A model generated the notes under the pieces. The model did no database searches. It saw only the letters and a list, made by a program, of their open reading frames with translations, and was not told where the DNA came from. This document shows positions 35,429 to 47,129 of a stretch of 64,000 bases of DNA, one piece after another. The position numbers and the translations under genes were made by a program. Source of the stretch: Marsupella aquatica (Eukaryota > Marchantiophyta); assembly GCA_973895155.1 (NCBI GenBank), contig OZ316893.1, forward strand, positions 5,890,001 to 5,954,000. The letters are read 5' to 3'. Numbering within the stretch: position 1 is the stretch's first letter; each line of letters starts with the position of its first letter.

Positions 35429-38400
35429 ATGGCAGCAGAGGCTGCTCGAATCAAGTTGGGAGAGCACTTCAATAGCTTTGAAGAGTTTGATCGGTGCCTA
35501 GATTCTCTGGCTGTGATGAATGGTCGAGCCATGTCCAGATACAAGACGTTTGCAAATTGATGTATTCGTGTATGCAGGTTTGGAAAGATTGCTAGATCGA
35601 AACAAGTAGTCGATGATGAGGCAGCTTGTGATGACCATGGTGACAATGACAGCATTGGTTCACGTGCTACGGAGGAACCAAACCAGTGGCAGCTTCAATT
35701 TGAGGAAGATGATGAAGAGTCAGAAGGTGAGCATGAGTTTCATAGCAGATATGGCCATTGGAGTGGAAGATGATTGAAAGGACCAAGGTCTCAGACATTG
35801 CAGCAAACTACACAACAAGAGAATAGATATTGCAGTCAAGCAGAGGTGTGTGCTACCGCTACCACTACCACCAATGCCACCACCTTTTTTATTTTGGGAC
35901 ATCCTACAATCACTTGCTCAAATTCTTGGTGTGTACAATCATGGGGTTTTGCAGATTGAAGATCGTCAATTTCATAATGCCATTAATCAGATCACTCTTG
36001 CTCGTCAGCAACCTCGTGCACCGCTTTCAGCAATTCAAGCAAACACCATGCAGACAAATGTGTCATTCTCTACACAACAATCCGTGTACCAAAATGCACC
36101 TATATCTGTACAACAAACTATGCACAGAAATACTGTTTTGTCTACACAAGGAAGAGTTGTGCACAACAGACCAAAGTCCATAGTCCAACCCACTAGCATT
36201 TGGTTACCTGGTTCGCAACACCCACGTAAACCTGGTCAACAGAAAGCTAGGAAGCCATCTGCAACTGGAGCTTGTGGACAGTTGTCCAGATCTAAGCCCT
36301 CTCAACCAGGGCCAGAAGACTTGCTTTACTCAGAGGAGGAATGTCCTTTCAGAGTATGTTGCAGTAGAGTGAAGGGTGGGGGTCATATTATCACTGTCTG
36401 TGAACTAACACATACTTGTGCTGCTCACATTCACAAGCCCGGGTATGCAACTCCCCTTTTTATAAGGCAAGTTTTTAATTCCTTATAATGGCCTTATATT
36501 CAATTGACCATCTTAGATTTCATTTTAGTGTACTAAAGTCTTGTACCTCTCAACTCAAGGAATCCAAAAATGTAACTTTAAATAAAAACCAAGCATGTTT
36601 TGATGTACAAATAGTTGATCAAAACCAAATTATATGGGTTTTTTTTAATACAGGGGTCTACAGCCAAACTAGCCAGCTTTTTAGGATTTTTATTAAAATT
36701 TTAAAAATCTTTTAATAAAAATTAAAACATGTATAGGAATATTTTTTAATTTCATATGGAAAAATAAGAAAACCAAACCTTTTATATGACTTGAAAATTT
36801 TTAAAAGTGGAAAACCCAGGTTTTTTCAAATTTTAATTATTTTGTATAGCCAACTTTTTAGTCCATATAAAAATGTAGACCCCTGTCTATTATATAAGAG
36901 TTGCGTACCCGGGTTCACAAGTGGAGAGCTCCTACTCACAAGTCTGCATGGTTGGGGGTAACATTGGCTCCAAGAATCATCTGAAATCTGAAAATGCCTG
37001 TGAAGGAATTGTTGTCTGGTTTCCAAGGTGACTACAAGCGAGGAAGTAACTACCAGAAAATGTGGCGGGGCAAAGATCTTGTAGGGCATTGGACCGCTGG
37101 CTCACAGAAATCATCTTTTCAGATGATCCCAGTATTGATTGACAGGATTCGGGAGACAGGCCCTGGCTGTGTTGCACATTGGTGCACTATGGAGGACTCC
37201 ACCATTTTTTGTAGAGCATTCATATGTCCATCTGCCACCAGGAAAACACTTAACTATACTCAGCCGATGGTTAGTTTAGTTGCTTGTCACACCAAGAATA
37301 GAAAATATCCAACTCAACTGTTTTTAGCTACATGCCTGGATGGGAACTCAAACGGTGTCATACTTTGCTATGGAGTAGCACCAGTTGAAAACACAGAGAA
37401 CTGGCTTTGGTTTCTAGAATTAATGGACACAGCTGTATATGACATTGGTAGTCAAGACATTGTCATCATGTCAGATCGTCGGGTACGTCTCACTGCTGCT
37501 GTAAGTCAGATTTGGCCAGGTAACACCCTTCCACACTTAGATTGCTTAATTCTATCAAATTTGAGAGTTTTGATGATACAGTGCTACTTGGAGTACAAAA
37601 TCTAATTTTTTATTTTTGGACGGTAGGAAAGATCCATGCACAGTGCGCAAATCATTTGAGGGCAAACGTGAAGACCAGGCATGGTAGAACAACAAGTGAA
37701 TTCTTCTACGGATGTGTCTATGCCAATGATGTGCACTAGTAAGTAAATACACTCACTAGGACCAATATGAAAGCAATTTGCCTATTCAGACATTGTAATT
37801 GATGTATTCTATATATTTTGACATTGTGCTTGATGTATCTTGTCTTTGTAAACAGTGTCACTCATGTATACTGTCTCTTTCAATTCAGATATGAGTCTGT
37901 GCTAGATTGACTGTCTGGTTCATTGCTAGCCGGCAAGGGAGTTGATGCAGCACATTACATCCGCGGTCTGGATGTGAAATGTTATGCCAGGCATGCATTC
38001 CCACTCCCTTGCATGGGTAAGGTCACAAGTAATCCAGCCGAGCAAGCAAATTCTGGATTATTACCATTCCGTCTGCTAGCACCTGGAAAGTTGTTGGTGG
38101 CTCTTTGGGTGTACATTCAACAAAAGTTTAAAGACAGGAGAATAGAGGTTGCATGCAGACAAGAACCACTGTCAAAACCAGCACAACTACGATACAATAC
38201 CAACTTGCAGAACTTCCAACAATTCCAGGTGCAAATTGGCTTTTTCTTTTCCTTTTGTAACGAACATTTTGACCACATGTGGAGGATGGATTGTCTCACG
38301 CTTCATTTTTCATACTTTCATGCTACAGGTATTCAGTAATAGTCAATCCAGTGCCAAAATTCAGACTACAACAGGGAGTGAGGAGTATCTTGTCACTTTG

Positions 38401-39256
38401 TCACCAAAACCAAAGTGCACCTGCATGGAGCTGCAGGAGATGGGTTGGCCATGCCAACATATGCTGGCATGGGATGATGAAACAAGAAAGAATCCGGCTA
38501 GGCATTTTCATAAATGTTGGCGGACACAGTCTTTGGTTTTACTTTATGATGGTGTATTACCTAGATTTGTTTCCACTCACCTTCCATTGAGCTTAAGTTG
38601 TCATGCTCCAGAGCCTGCTGTAGTGAATGGGCGACATCGAATGGTAAGAATTCATGGGGAAACTTGTTCCAGGGCTTTAGGGAATGGGGAGGACCTCCAT
38701 CTTGATCCAACAGGAAGGCTGTGTCTCAGATATCCAATGGATGATGACAATGAGAGAGGCATTCCGTTTCCAGGTGCAAACTCTGCGAGTGGCCTCCCAA
38801 TGGTTGAGATCCTACCTAAGAAAAGGAAGCAGGGTAACGTAAAGTGTACGTGTAGCAGGTGCGGAAAGGTTGGCCACAACAAACGATCTTGCAAAGAAGT
38901 TTCAGTTGCCCAAGCAACTGAAGATGATGAGCAGGTACCAAATGTTATAATGTTGCAAGCCAGAGAAGGTCCATATAAAAGTCCTAGTTTCATAAGAATT
39001 TGTTTACTTATTCTAGTGTTATTGTAATGCGCAGGTGGAAGGGGAAGAGCATGACAATGTGAACAATGCTGGAGAAAGTGAGTGGCTTGTCACCGTTGGA
39101 GCACCAACAATAGGCAGTGGTACTATGCCTTCCAATCCACGCATTCAAAACTCCTTGGATTATGAGTGGGCCCGGTGCATCACTGAACTTGCTGAAGAAG
39201 CTGCTGATAATTGCCCTTATTTTGGGCTACCTCATGAAGTAGATATCACAGAATAG
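35429..39256 (+). pseudogene. Mutator-like (MULE/MuDR) transposase gene, interrupted
   Basis: Likely exons: from ATG 35429 (GEHFNSFEEFDRCLDSLAVM, the usual MULE start), 35580-35726, about 35850-36437 continuing after a MITE at 36922-37519, 37627-37738, about 37890-38228, 38329-38934, and 39035-39256. Domains in order: MuDR-type DNA-binding block ending CPFRVCCSRV...THTCAAH; the MULE catalytic region with LFLATCLDGNSNG, ENTENWLWFLELM, IVIMSD, CANHLRANVK; KVTSNPAEQANSG; SWIM zinc finger CTCMELQEMGWPCQHML; CCHC knuckle CSRCGKVGHNKRSC; acidic tail. Defects: the MITE; TGA codons after PRII (~36970) and after ESVLD (~37907); a poor junction at 37738/37889; and VACH where families normally have a catalytic D(A/G)CH. 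So it is probably inactive. It would cut and paste its own terminal inverted repeats in the nucleus. Confidence 0.82.
36438..36913. mobile_element. 476-bp MITE with 8-bp target duplication (hAT-like)
   Basis: Termini CCCGGGTATGCAACTC (36438-36453) and GAGTTGCGTACCCGGG (36898-36913) are inverted repeats with one mismatch in 16. Both are flanked directly by TTCACAAG (36430-36437 and 36914-36921), an exact 8-bp target-site duplication, the size made by hAT- or P-type transposases. The interior is AT-rich, non-coding and partly self-complementary: AGGGGTCTACA occurs at ~36653 on plus and again at ~36875-36885 on minus. It lies inside a coding exon of the Mutator-like transposase, between THTCAAHIHK and the downstream frame. 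Confidence 0.92.
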
Positions 39257-39529
39257 ACATATACATCACAGTCTACTATTCACTATATTGGGAAGTTAGA
39301 TGGTAGTAGGGCTCATTTGTGCATGGACCTAAACACTACCTTGAATGAGTTCAAATTGTTACAAAGTGGATGTTGTATTCCATCCAATGAGGAGTGAAGC
39401 CTTTTATTTGCAATTGTTAGGTCTGAGTACGCCTTCCATGGTGCATGTGCTGTATGATTATTAAAGTGTTGAATATGGCATGCTCTTTTCCATTTAGTCC
39501 CGACTGTCTTTGTAAAGTTCAAGTGAAAC

Positions 39530-39846
39530 ATTTTTTTTCCAAGTGTGAAATCTGAATACAACGTCCAAAGTGTATACATGAAAAAGGTATTTCTATGTTG
39601 AAACTCCATAGGTTTTGTCCATTTGGGCAGGCTTCGGTGGAGGCCGTGTTCGTAAAGTCGGAGGGACAATTGTTTTTCCAAGTGTGAAATCTGAATACAA
39701 CGTCCAAATCGTATACATGGAAAAGGGTTTTCTGTGTTCAAATTCCGTAGGTTTTGTCCATTTGGGCAGGCTTCGGCGGAGGCCGTGTTCGTAAAGTCGG
39801 AGGGGAGGGACAATTGTTTTTCCAAGTGTGAAATCTGAATACAACG
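39530..39846. repeat. 144-bp minisatellite, left block (about 2.2 units)
   Basis: Same repeat as at 43875-44770: GGTTTTGTCCATTTGGGCAG starts at 39611 and 39750 (here 139 bp apart because of a short deletion). The last unit stops at CAACG (39842-39846), exactly where the 4028-bp insertion begins. Confidence 0.9.
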
Positions 39847-40763
39847 TGTAGTTTGCTATGAAGAACCAAAAACACACTTAAAGGTCTTCAAACTCGGTAT
39901 TCGTTCCCGTAAGGAACAAGATGGGGTTGGTTTGATAGATTTAAACAATAATAAAGAACTAAAAATGTTTTTCACACATAGTAATCAAGTTTGATTACTT
40001 CACTAAGGTATTTTGAAGATCGCTCCACAGCGGTGAGTAGTTTTCAATGATAACTCAGCATCAGGTAACCATAAATTAATGAAAAGGAAATGATTAACAA
40101 AACACAAGAGAAAATAATCTCAAAGTACGCTAAGGGAGTTTGGAATAGACCAAGGTTACTCCTTAGACATAAGTCAAAATGAAAAGACTTAAGGATACAA
40201 ATCCATATTGTTTTTCAGATCTAAACTGTTTACTAGAGTACCTTTTAAAATGCCGTCAACATGTCTTATCCTTTCTTTCTAAGTGGTACTCAGATAAGAT
40301 CTAAAAGGTAGCTACTTCAACATTTAGATGGTACTAAGCAACATGAAAGAAAATCCATCAATTTCAAATAAGACTTAAACTCAGTGAGTTAACTTCAAGA
40401 ACTCAAGAGATTGTAATGAATCACCAAAAAGGAATCTATCATTACAACTCAAAAGATTTGCACAAAAGGAATTTTACTTCCTATGATTTATTCAAAGGAT
40501 TAAACCACAAGAAGGAGGAAAAGTCTTCTCCTGGTGTCAAGCTTGATCTCAAACTCTTAACATTCATGATCAACTGGCAGAACACCAAGGAAAGGCAAAA
40601 ATTGCTAGACTTTACCATAAACTACACTAGTGGTGGAGGGGTCTTATAGTAAAAATCTACAGAGTAAGAGGTCATAGGGTCGAAGAGACATGCCTCTTCA
40701 TACTCCTCAAAAAGTCAAAATAGCAATTCAGTAAGTGAAAAGCTCGGAAATGGCTAAGTAAGA

Positions 40764-40850
40764 ACCCGTAAACCCTTAAAAGCGTAAAAGCGTAAAAACG
40801 TATAAGCGTAAAAGCGTAAAGGCGTAATCCGGTAAATGCGGTAGACTTAA
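40764..40850 (+). repeat. GCGTAA-rich subterminal cluster, left
   Basis: Six CGTAA motifs in about 85 bp (CCCGTAAACCC, then GCGTAAAAGCGTAAAA and similar). A matching cluster in the same orientation lies near the other end of the insertion. Confidence 0.8.
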
Positions 40851-41045
40851 AGACTTAGCAAATTCAACTATTTTTAACTTTCTACTCCTGGCTCGGAAAA
40901 TTCTGAAATTTTGCCAGCAGGTTTTCCTAGGTACAGACTTCCTATTGAAGAAGTCTCATAGCTTTTAAAGCTCTATAACACATTTTGAAAAATAGGGAAA
41001 AATGCACTATTCTTAAAACTTAACTAAAAAGACTTAGACTACTCC

Positions 41046-43475
41046 TCAAGCTTGTTGTCGGATGTCTTCTGGTTCGAGTAGCTCCACGAGGGTAACAGTC
41101 CGAGCTTGAGTAACTTCCATCAGCTCAGCCTGGCATGGGGATCCTTGAGAGTAGGGTAGGCATCTCAATTGCCTTTCAGGATACATCAGGGGCATTCTTC
41201 TCCTTAGATAACATATGTCTATTCGAAGAGCTTCTCTATATATCCCAATCACGTCATAATTATTGCAAGTAGCAGCATATACTTGGGGATAATGGTATAG
41301 AAATTCATCAGAGTTCAGCATCCTGGAATAGAAAGGGTGAAGCCTCCATTTGACATCTCTGAAATACCGGTTGAAGTTGGCCAGAGTTTGAGAGGTGACA
41401 TTGTTCCAGATCCTCTGTTTCTTAGCAAATGAGCTGGTTGAAACAAGGGTAACCTTGGGCTCTCGAGGAAGGTAAGCGTTCTTGGGAGAAGTAGATTTCT
41501 TACTCTGCATGAGAAAAGAAACCACAAAATCTAGGGCATAAGCTGCCAAATTTCCAAAATATGCCAGAACTAAATCCTCCACCTCCACCTCCACATCTCC
41601 TTGAAGTAGCATCACAGCAAGAATGGGTCGGAAATAGAGAGAGTCAGTCCAGAACTCATCGAATTGTGCCATCTCCAGTCTGGAAGTTCCAAAACACCTG
41701 AGGTCGAAGATATAACTGGCTTCTGTCTTCTTGAGATAGTAGTATTTCCAGAACTCTCCAACCGGTGGTCTATTGGCTTGCATTATCTTACAGGTCTCCA
41801 CATACCTGTGCACTTGGGACTCTGGATGTCTCGGGTATCTACTCTCGATGGTGGCATTCCGAGGTGTCTGAGTAGATGAGGTGACAATTGCTACTAAGTT
41901 TGGATTGGATCTTAAGGCAATATCAACATCTTCAAATCCCTGCCTTGGGGATGACTCAAGAGAATTATCATAAGATCTATAAGTTTCACCATCTGAGGGT
42001 GGATCAGAGTCTTCAGGTAGATCTTCTCTATCATAAGGGTGGTCATATTGTGACCGATTGTAGGTGGGTCCTTCTGTGGGTTCGTAGTTGGAATCAAGGC
42101 TGTAAGGTTGCGAACCTGGGCTAGGAGTAGGACTAGCAGTTGGACATTGTTGGATCAAGTTGCGGACCACAGATGCTATCTGTCGAGGGTCACACTGTGG
42201 TATTTCTAACAAGTCATCCACAATGGCCACACAACTGGTACTATCTGCTTGTGGAACAGATTCACTTGTTTCTAGGGGAGGGGGCTGTATAGTGACAGGA
42301 GTGCAGATCACAAACTCCATTGGTGCTGGTTCTCTTGGGGAAGAGGTCATTCTGACAGGACTTAGCTGGTCATGAAATGGTGATCTCAAACTAACAGCCT
42401 CCATTCTCAAATTATTAACAGCATCATATAGTCCATCATCACTGCAACTGAGGAGAGATGTCAACTTATCAATAAGCTGCTGATTCAACTCTGCCTTCGA
42501 AGGAGTGGACCTGGTGGTCTGATGGGGAGTAGCATCAGTTGGTGTAGCAACATTGTCTTGTTGATGAATGCTCCTTACTTCTTCAGCTTCTAGTGGATCT
42601 GCATCCATAGTCCGGCTAGGGAAATTCTCATTACTTATTGGATGACAAACAACTTCCCTGTTATGCATAGGAGAATGTGTAGGAACTTCTAATGAAGCAT
42701 CCTCCATAGGAACATCAGCATTCTCCTCAACGTTCTGATCATTCGAATTCAAAGGGGTGACATGTACAATGTCATCCATAGGAATTTCTTCTTCAATACC
42801 CAGGTCAATTAGGAGTAACCCCCTCTCTGTCTCTTCCTCCAGATATAAACAGTCATGGGTATAATAGAGCTGAGAGAGATAATTCTGTAAGCAAGTGGTC
42901 CTCCCCGCTTCCAAGCTCTTTACTTGATCCTTCATTACATTAAACATAAGTAGGGCCCAATTTACTTTTATAGCTCCACTGTGAGCAGCTACAATGGTGT
43001 TAGCCAAGGCCATAGGACAGAGAGTTGGCTTTTTCGGATGAAGAATGGGTACCAGGAATTCCATGAGCACTCTCAATTCAGGATAAGTACACTGGGACAA
43101 GTTCCAGCCATTTTTGAGATTTCGAGTTCCTGAAAAGTATGGAGTAGATAAGTCCTGCTTCTTGGAATATAACGCCTCTCCTTCTGACGGGCATCCAAAG
43201 GCGTAAGCAATTTGCTCAACAGTCCACAGGCTGGGGCAAGCTCGAATCGTTCACCTGAATTCAATTGGAATGATAGTCCCCTTTACAAAATCCTGTAAGT
43301 ATGAGTCGAGCTCGATATTCCAGGGAATCTTGAGTAAGCGTTCCAATCATAAGTGCTGTAAAGAGTCTTGTAAATTAGAAAGACTATCAGGCGCTCGTGG
43401 TATACGAGCTGCCACTACTTTTGAGACTGCTGGAGCTTTAATTTGATACTGTTTCTCAGCACCCAGGTTCGCCAT
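41046..43475 (-). pseudogene. Gag-like transposon protein family ORF B (810 codons, two TGA)
   Basis: A single frame from ATG 43475 (MANLGAEKQY) to the stop at 41046, interrupted only by two TGA codons: after SLQHL (about 43354) and after IPIEFR (about 43260). The last 684 codons are open. The N-terminal third carries the family core: WNIELDSYLQDFVKGTIIPI, WTVEQIAYAFGCP, CTYPELRVLMEFLVPILHP, ANTIVAAHSGAIKVNWALLMF. An acidic, serine/proline-rich middle follows (about residues 240-570), then a conserved-looking C-terminal part (FWKYYYLKKTEASYIFDLRC, FRDVKWRLHPFYSRML). No protease, RT or integrase is present. It closely parallels ORF D at the window end. Both stops could be CGA-to-TGA changes; otherwise this looks recently coding. 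Function unknown. Confidence 0.7.
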
Positions 43476-43639
43476 AGCTGCGACGGTGATTTGCGTGCTG
43501 CAAAGGTTGCTTTTGAACAGAAAGAGCTAGTGAATAGGGGTGGTGAAAATACAGGAGTGAGCGCCTGAACTCTCTGCTTGATTCCTATCAAGGTATGAAG
43601 TCCCCAATCCGTTTCTAAGTCCCGTTGCGAAGTTAGCCG

Positions 43640-43760
43640 TAGCGCCGTAACGTACACTTTCCTTAAACGCATAAGGTGTAGGCCGTAACCCCGTATCGGC
43701 GTAAACCCATAAACCCGTAAACCCATAACGCTTATACGCGTAAATGCGTAATTCCGTTAT
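43640..43760 (+). repeat. GCGTAA/CCGTAA-rich subterminal cluster, right
   Basis: Six CGTAA motifs including GGCGTAAACCC, CCCGTAAACCC, GCGTAAATGCGTAATTCC. It mirrors the content of the cluster at 40764-40850. Confidence 0.8.
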
Positions 43761-43874
43761 AAAGTATACCCGTAGTTTACACTTGGCATTTTAACAGCAA
43801 CAGCAGGCTTAAACACTGTAAAAAGTTTAAATTTTTCAGTAATTTCAGGTTTTGGGTATTACCCAATACTCACA

Positions 43875-44770
43875 CAACGTCCACATTGTATACATGAAAA
43901 AGGGTTTTATGTGTTCAAATTCCGTAGGTTTTGTCCATTTGGGCAGGCTTCGGCGGAGGCCGTGTTCGTAAAGTCGGAGGGGAGGGACAATTGTTATTCC
44001 AAGTGTGAAATCGGAATACAACGTCCACATTGTATACATGAAAAAGGGTTTTCTGTGTTCAAATTCTGCAGGTTTTGTCCATTTGGGCAGGCTTCGGCGG
44101 AGGCCGTGTTCGTAAAGTCGGAGGGGAGGGACAATTGTTTTTCCAAGTGTGAAATCGGAATACAACGTCCACATTGTATACATGAAAAAGGGTTTTCTTT
44201 GTTCAAATTCCGCAGGTTTTGTCCATTTGGGTAGGCTTCGGCGGAGGCCGTGTTCGTAAAGTCGGAGGGGAGGGATAATTGTTTTTCCAAGTGTGAAATT
44301 GGAATACAACGTCCACATTGTATACATGAAAAAGGGTTTTCTTTGTTCAAATTCCGTAGGTTTTGTCCATTTGGGCAGGCTTCGGCGGAGGCCGTGTTCG
44401 TAAAGTCAGAGGGGAGGGACAATTGTTTTTCCAATTGTGAAATCGGAATACAACGTCCACATTGTATACATGAAAAAGGGTTTTTGTGTTCAAATTTTGT
44501 AGGTTTTGTCCATTTGGGCAGGCTTCGGCGGAGGCCGTGTTCATAAAGTCGGAGGGGAGGGACAATATTTTTTTCCAAGTGTGAAATCTGAATACAATGT
44601 CCAAAGTGTATACATGAAAAAGGTATTTCTATGTTGAAACTCCATAGGTTTTGTCCATTTGGGTAGGCTTCAGCGGAGGGCATGTTTGTAAAGTCGGAGG
44701 GACAATTTTTTTTCCAAGTGTGAAATCTGAATACAACGTCCAAATCGTATACATGAAAAAGGGTCCCTGT
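43875..44770. repeat. 144-bp minisatellite, right block (about 6 units)
   Basis: GGTTTTGTCC recurs at 43927, 44071, 44215, 44359, 44502 and 44647, a period of 143-145 bp. Because 144 is divisible by three, long frames of a 48-residue repeat are open on both strands (minus 44773-43994, plus 43911-44234). I treat these as by-products of the repeat, not genes. Each unit contains CATTGTATACATG, related to the motif in the neighbouring Mutator-like genes. Confidence 0.92.
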
Positions 44771-44849
44771 CATTGCAAACTAAGGTGATTGCATGTTTAA
44801 ATCAAATAAGTACACATAGAATACATTTTTACCACTGGAATGTTCCTCC

Positions 44850-46862
44850 TTGGCCTATTGAAAACACGCTTACCTCAGGCGCGGGCTTCTGTGGTTGTAC
44901 AGATTTCTTGGTTCTCTTTGATTTCCTCTTAGATTGTTCAGGTGTAGGTCCCTCATGGGATTCAGAAACCTAAAATGCAGTACTCCGAGTACAAGCACAT
45001 TCAAACAGTAAGTATACATTAACATCATGGTATACAACATAACCTTGGTGTCCTACTCTTGAACTTGTAGTGTTGATAAAATAGGAAACGTTCTCCACAC
45101 TATTTACAGATGTTGCAAAGAACTTTCATCTGTAAACGTTACCTGGTCAGCTTGCTGAGAATCTACGGGAAGGGTGGTGTTGCCGTTCGGAGGTGGCTCT
45201 ACATATTGTTCGGGTGTAGGTCCTTCATGGGATTCAGGAACCTAAAATGCAGTACTCGGAGTACAGGCACATTCAAACAGTAAGTATACATTAACATCAT
45301 GGTATACAACATAACATTGGTGTCCTACTCTTGAACTTGCAGTGCTGATAAAACAGGAAACGTTCTCCACACTATTTACAGATGTTGCAAAGAACTTTCA
45401 TCTGTAAACGTTACCTAGCTGGTCAGCTTGCTGAGAATCTACGGGAAGGGTGGTGTTGCCGTTTGGTGGTGGCTCTACAGATTTCTTGGTTCTTTTTTTT
45501 CCGCTTTGATTGGTTGGCTTCGGCTCCTTTGTTGGGAGGAACCTGAAAAAGCAATACTCTGGCTAAGAACACTAAACCATCGTGCATACACTTGTGCATA
45601 CATTGATATCATGGTATACAAATGGGATACTTACATTGGAAGTGCAAATTTTACCTCATCGGCTTCCTGAGTGTCAACAGGAAACGTAATTTTCTGTGGA
45701 GGCTGCTTCTTGGGTTTGTTTGGCTTTCTGCATGGCTTTCCTTTCTTCCTTGATTCTTTGGCTTCAGCTTCGTCATTCAAAGGAACCTGAAGTTTTGTAG
45801 ACATTCCGGTCAATGTTGTCAAACTTTGCAGATTCAAAACAAATCATTGGCAGAAGGGGAAGAGGAACTATACCTCTGCTGCGTCTTCTTCATCAGAGGA
45901 CTCATGATAATCTAATCCCCACTTGTCAGGGGTGGGCTCGTACCTCTCCTCATCTGAGGTATCAACCCACACTTCGTGAACTCCAGCCTGCAATATGAAA
46001 ACTGGTGTAAACATTGTGCGCGAAGTATACACAATGTCAATGCAAAGGCAAGTAAAATGATTGTGTTACGTACCGCTGCCTCTGCTTCTTCTTGTGACAT
46101 GCCATCACCTGTGTAATCTTTCACACAATTCTGACCGGCTGTGGCAATTGACAGATGCTTCTGCTCCTTTTTCCACTTCACATAGTCTGGATAGGCATGG
46201 TCAAAATTGATTTCTTTTGCTCCAACTTTCCACAACAGACTTTCCCTTTTCTTCCTCAAAAACTCCAAGGAGTCTGCAACAATGAGTTCTCTACTCTCCT
46301 CACCTGCTGAAGGTTGGACAGACTGGGCAGGGACATCTCTCAGCGGAAAAAGTACCTGTAATAGTCGACAATCAACCTGCAAAGCATGCAACTTTCAATC
46401 CACAGGCAACTGAGCAGGCAATTGCTGCACATGCTCGACCCAGTGATACACAACATTGGTGATAGGAGCAGAGCTGACATGCTCCTGCAACATCTCAAAG
46501 AAACTGTCGTCTACCAAGTAGCCCCAGCCACTCTTCTCCTTTGGACGAATGTGGTAGACCTTAATGAGATGAACAAGCACCGATTTTGATGGAACCGATG
46601 GCTCCCTCTTCCCCAGAACTGAAATGCAATAGTCCACCTTCAGTTGATTCTTTTTGCGCTGCTTCATCATTTGCCATCTTAGCTTGGCAGTCGACCGCAA
46701 TCGAATCCATGACGCACCTTCCGTCTTCTTACCACTGCTGTTGCTGCATTTCCGTGGTTTCTTGGCGGGATGAGAGGTGTTGAGTTTTGAACTCAACCAA
46801 GGCAAGCCTGGCTCCAACAAATCAGCAAGGAGTTTTTGGCCATGCTTGGTGCTCAAGTGAGT
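44850..46862 (-). CDS. Unknown multi-exon gene with tandemly duplicated lysine-rich exons
   Basis: Proposed exons on minus: 46862-about 46410 (THLSTKHGQKLLADLLEPG ... HWVEHVQQLPAQLP), about 46353-46074 (VLFPLRDVPAQ ... SQEEAEAA), about 45988-45875 (GVHEVWVDTSDEERYEPTPD), then four similar exons at about 45786-45654, 45541-45427, 45240-45145 and 44969-44872. The repeated exons begin VP/VS, contain KRK/KKPKKQ-type basic stretches and end PVD(S/T)Q(Q/E)AD. Each joins with GT-AG borders in phase 0. Two exon-plus-intron blocks (near 44970 and 45243) are an almost identical 272-bp tandem duplication. I recognise no domain in the first exons. Basic stretches suggest a nuclear protein. It converges on the Mutator-like transposase gene, recalling mudrA/mudrB, but no resemblance to MURB was established. 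The upstream exon(s) beyond 46862 are unknown. Confidence 0.5.
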
Positions 46863-47129
46863 CTGAAACGAGTTGAACGAAGAGAAACCGCGAGGAGCAT
46901 GACCGGCGCATATACACTTGAATACGTGGTTCCCTTGCTCGCCTACACGGTATCAAAAATGTTGTCCCTCCTTTGCCAATGTTAGTTTCTTGGCATGGGG
47001 CACCATGACTACCTTGGTTGGGTTCAAAACCCAACCGACCTGCCCAACGTTCACTCCTTGATCTCCCTGAATCGCTTGACACTCACTCCAATCACCCGAT
47101 AGGCAATCCCAAGTGATTTCATAGTCCCC

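Larger units (their letters stand above)
39847..43874 (-). mobile_element. 4028-bp insertion, TG...CA ends, 5-bp target duplication, no visible LTRs
   Basis: The 144-bp minisatellite is cut at CAACG (39842-39846) and resumes with a second CAACG (43875-43879) followed by TCCACATTG, restoring the repeat exactly if the insert is removed. The insert starts TGTAGTTTGC and ends ACTCACA. I find no direct LTR copies and no long terminal inverted repeat. Subterminal clusters of GCGTAA/CCGTAA occur near both ends. A perfect palindrome TTGGGTATTACCCAA (43852-43866) lies 8 bases from the right end. The main coding content is the minus-strand ORF at 41046-43475. Readings: a solo LTR of unusual length, an LTR retroelement derivative, or a DNA transposon. 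TG...CA with a 5-bp duplication favours retroviral-type integration. Confidence 0.85.

Noticed and set aside
43994-44773. 259-codon frame as a repeat protein gene
   Set aside because: The frame follows from the 144-bp period being divisible by three; the opposite strand is equally open. Kept only as a question in the findings.
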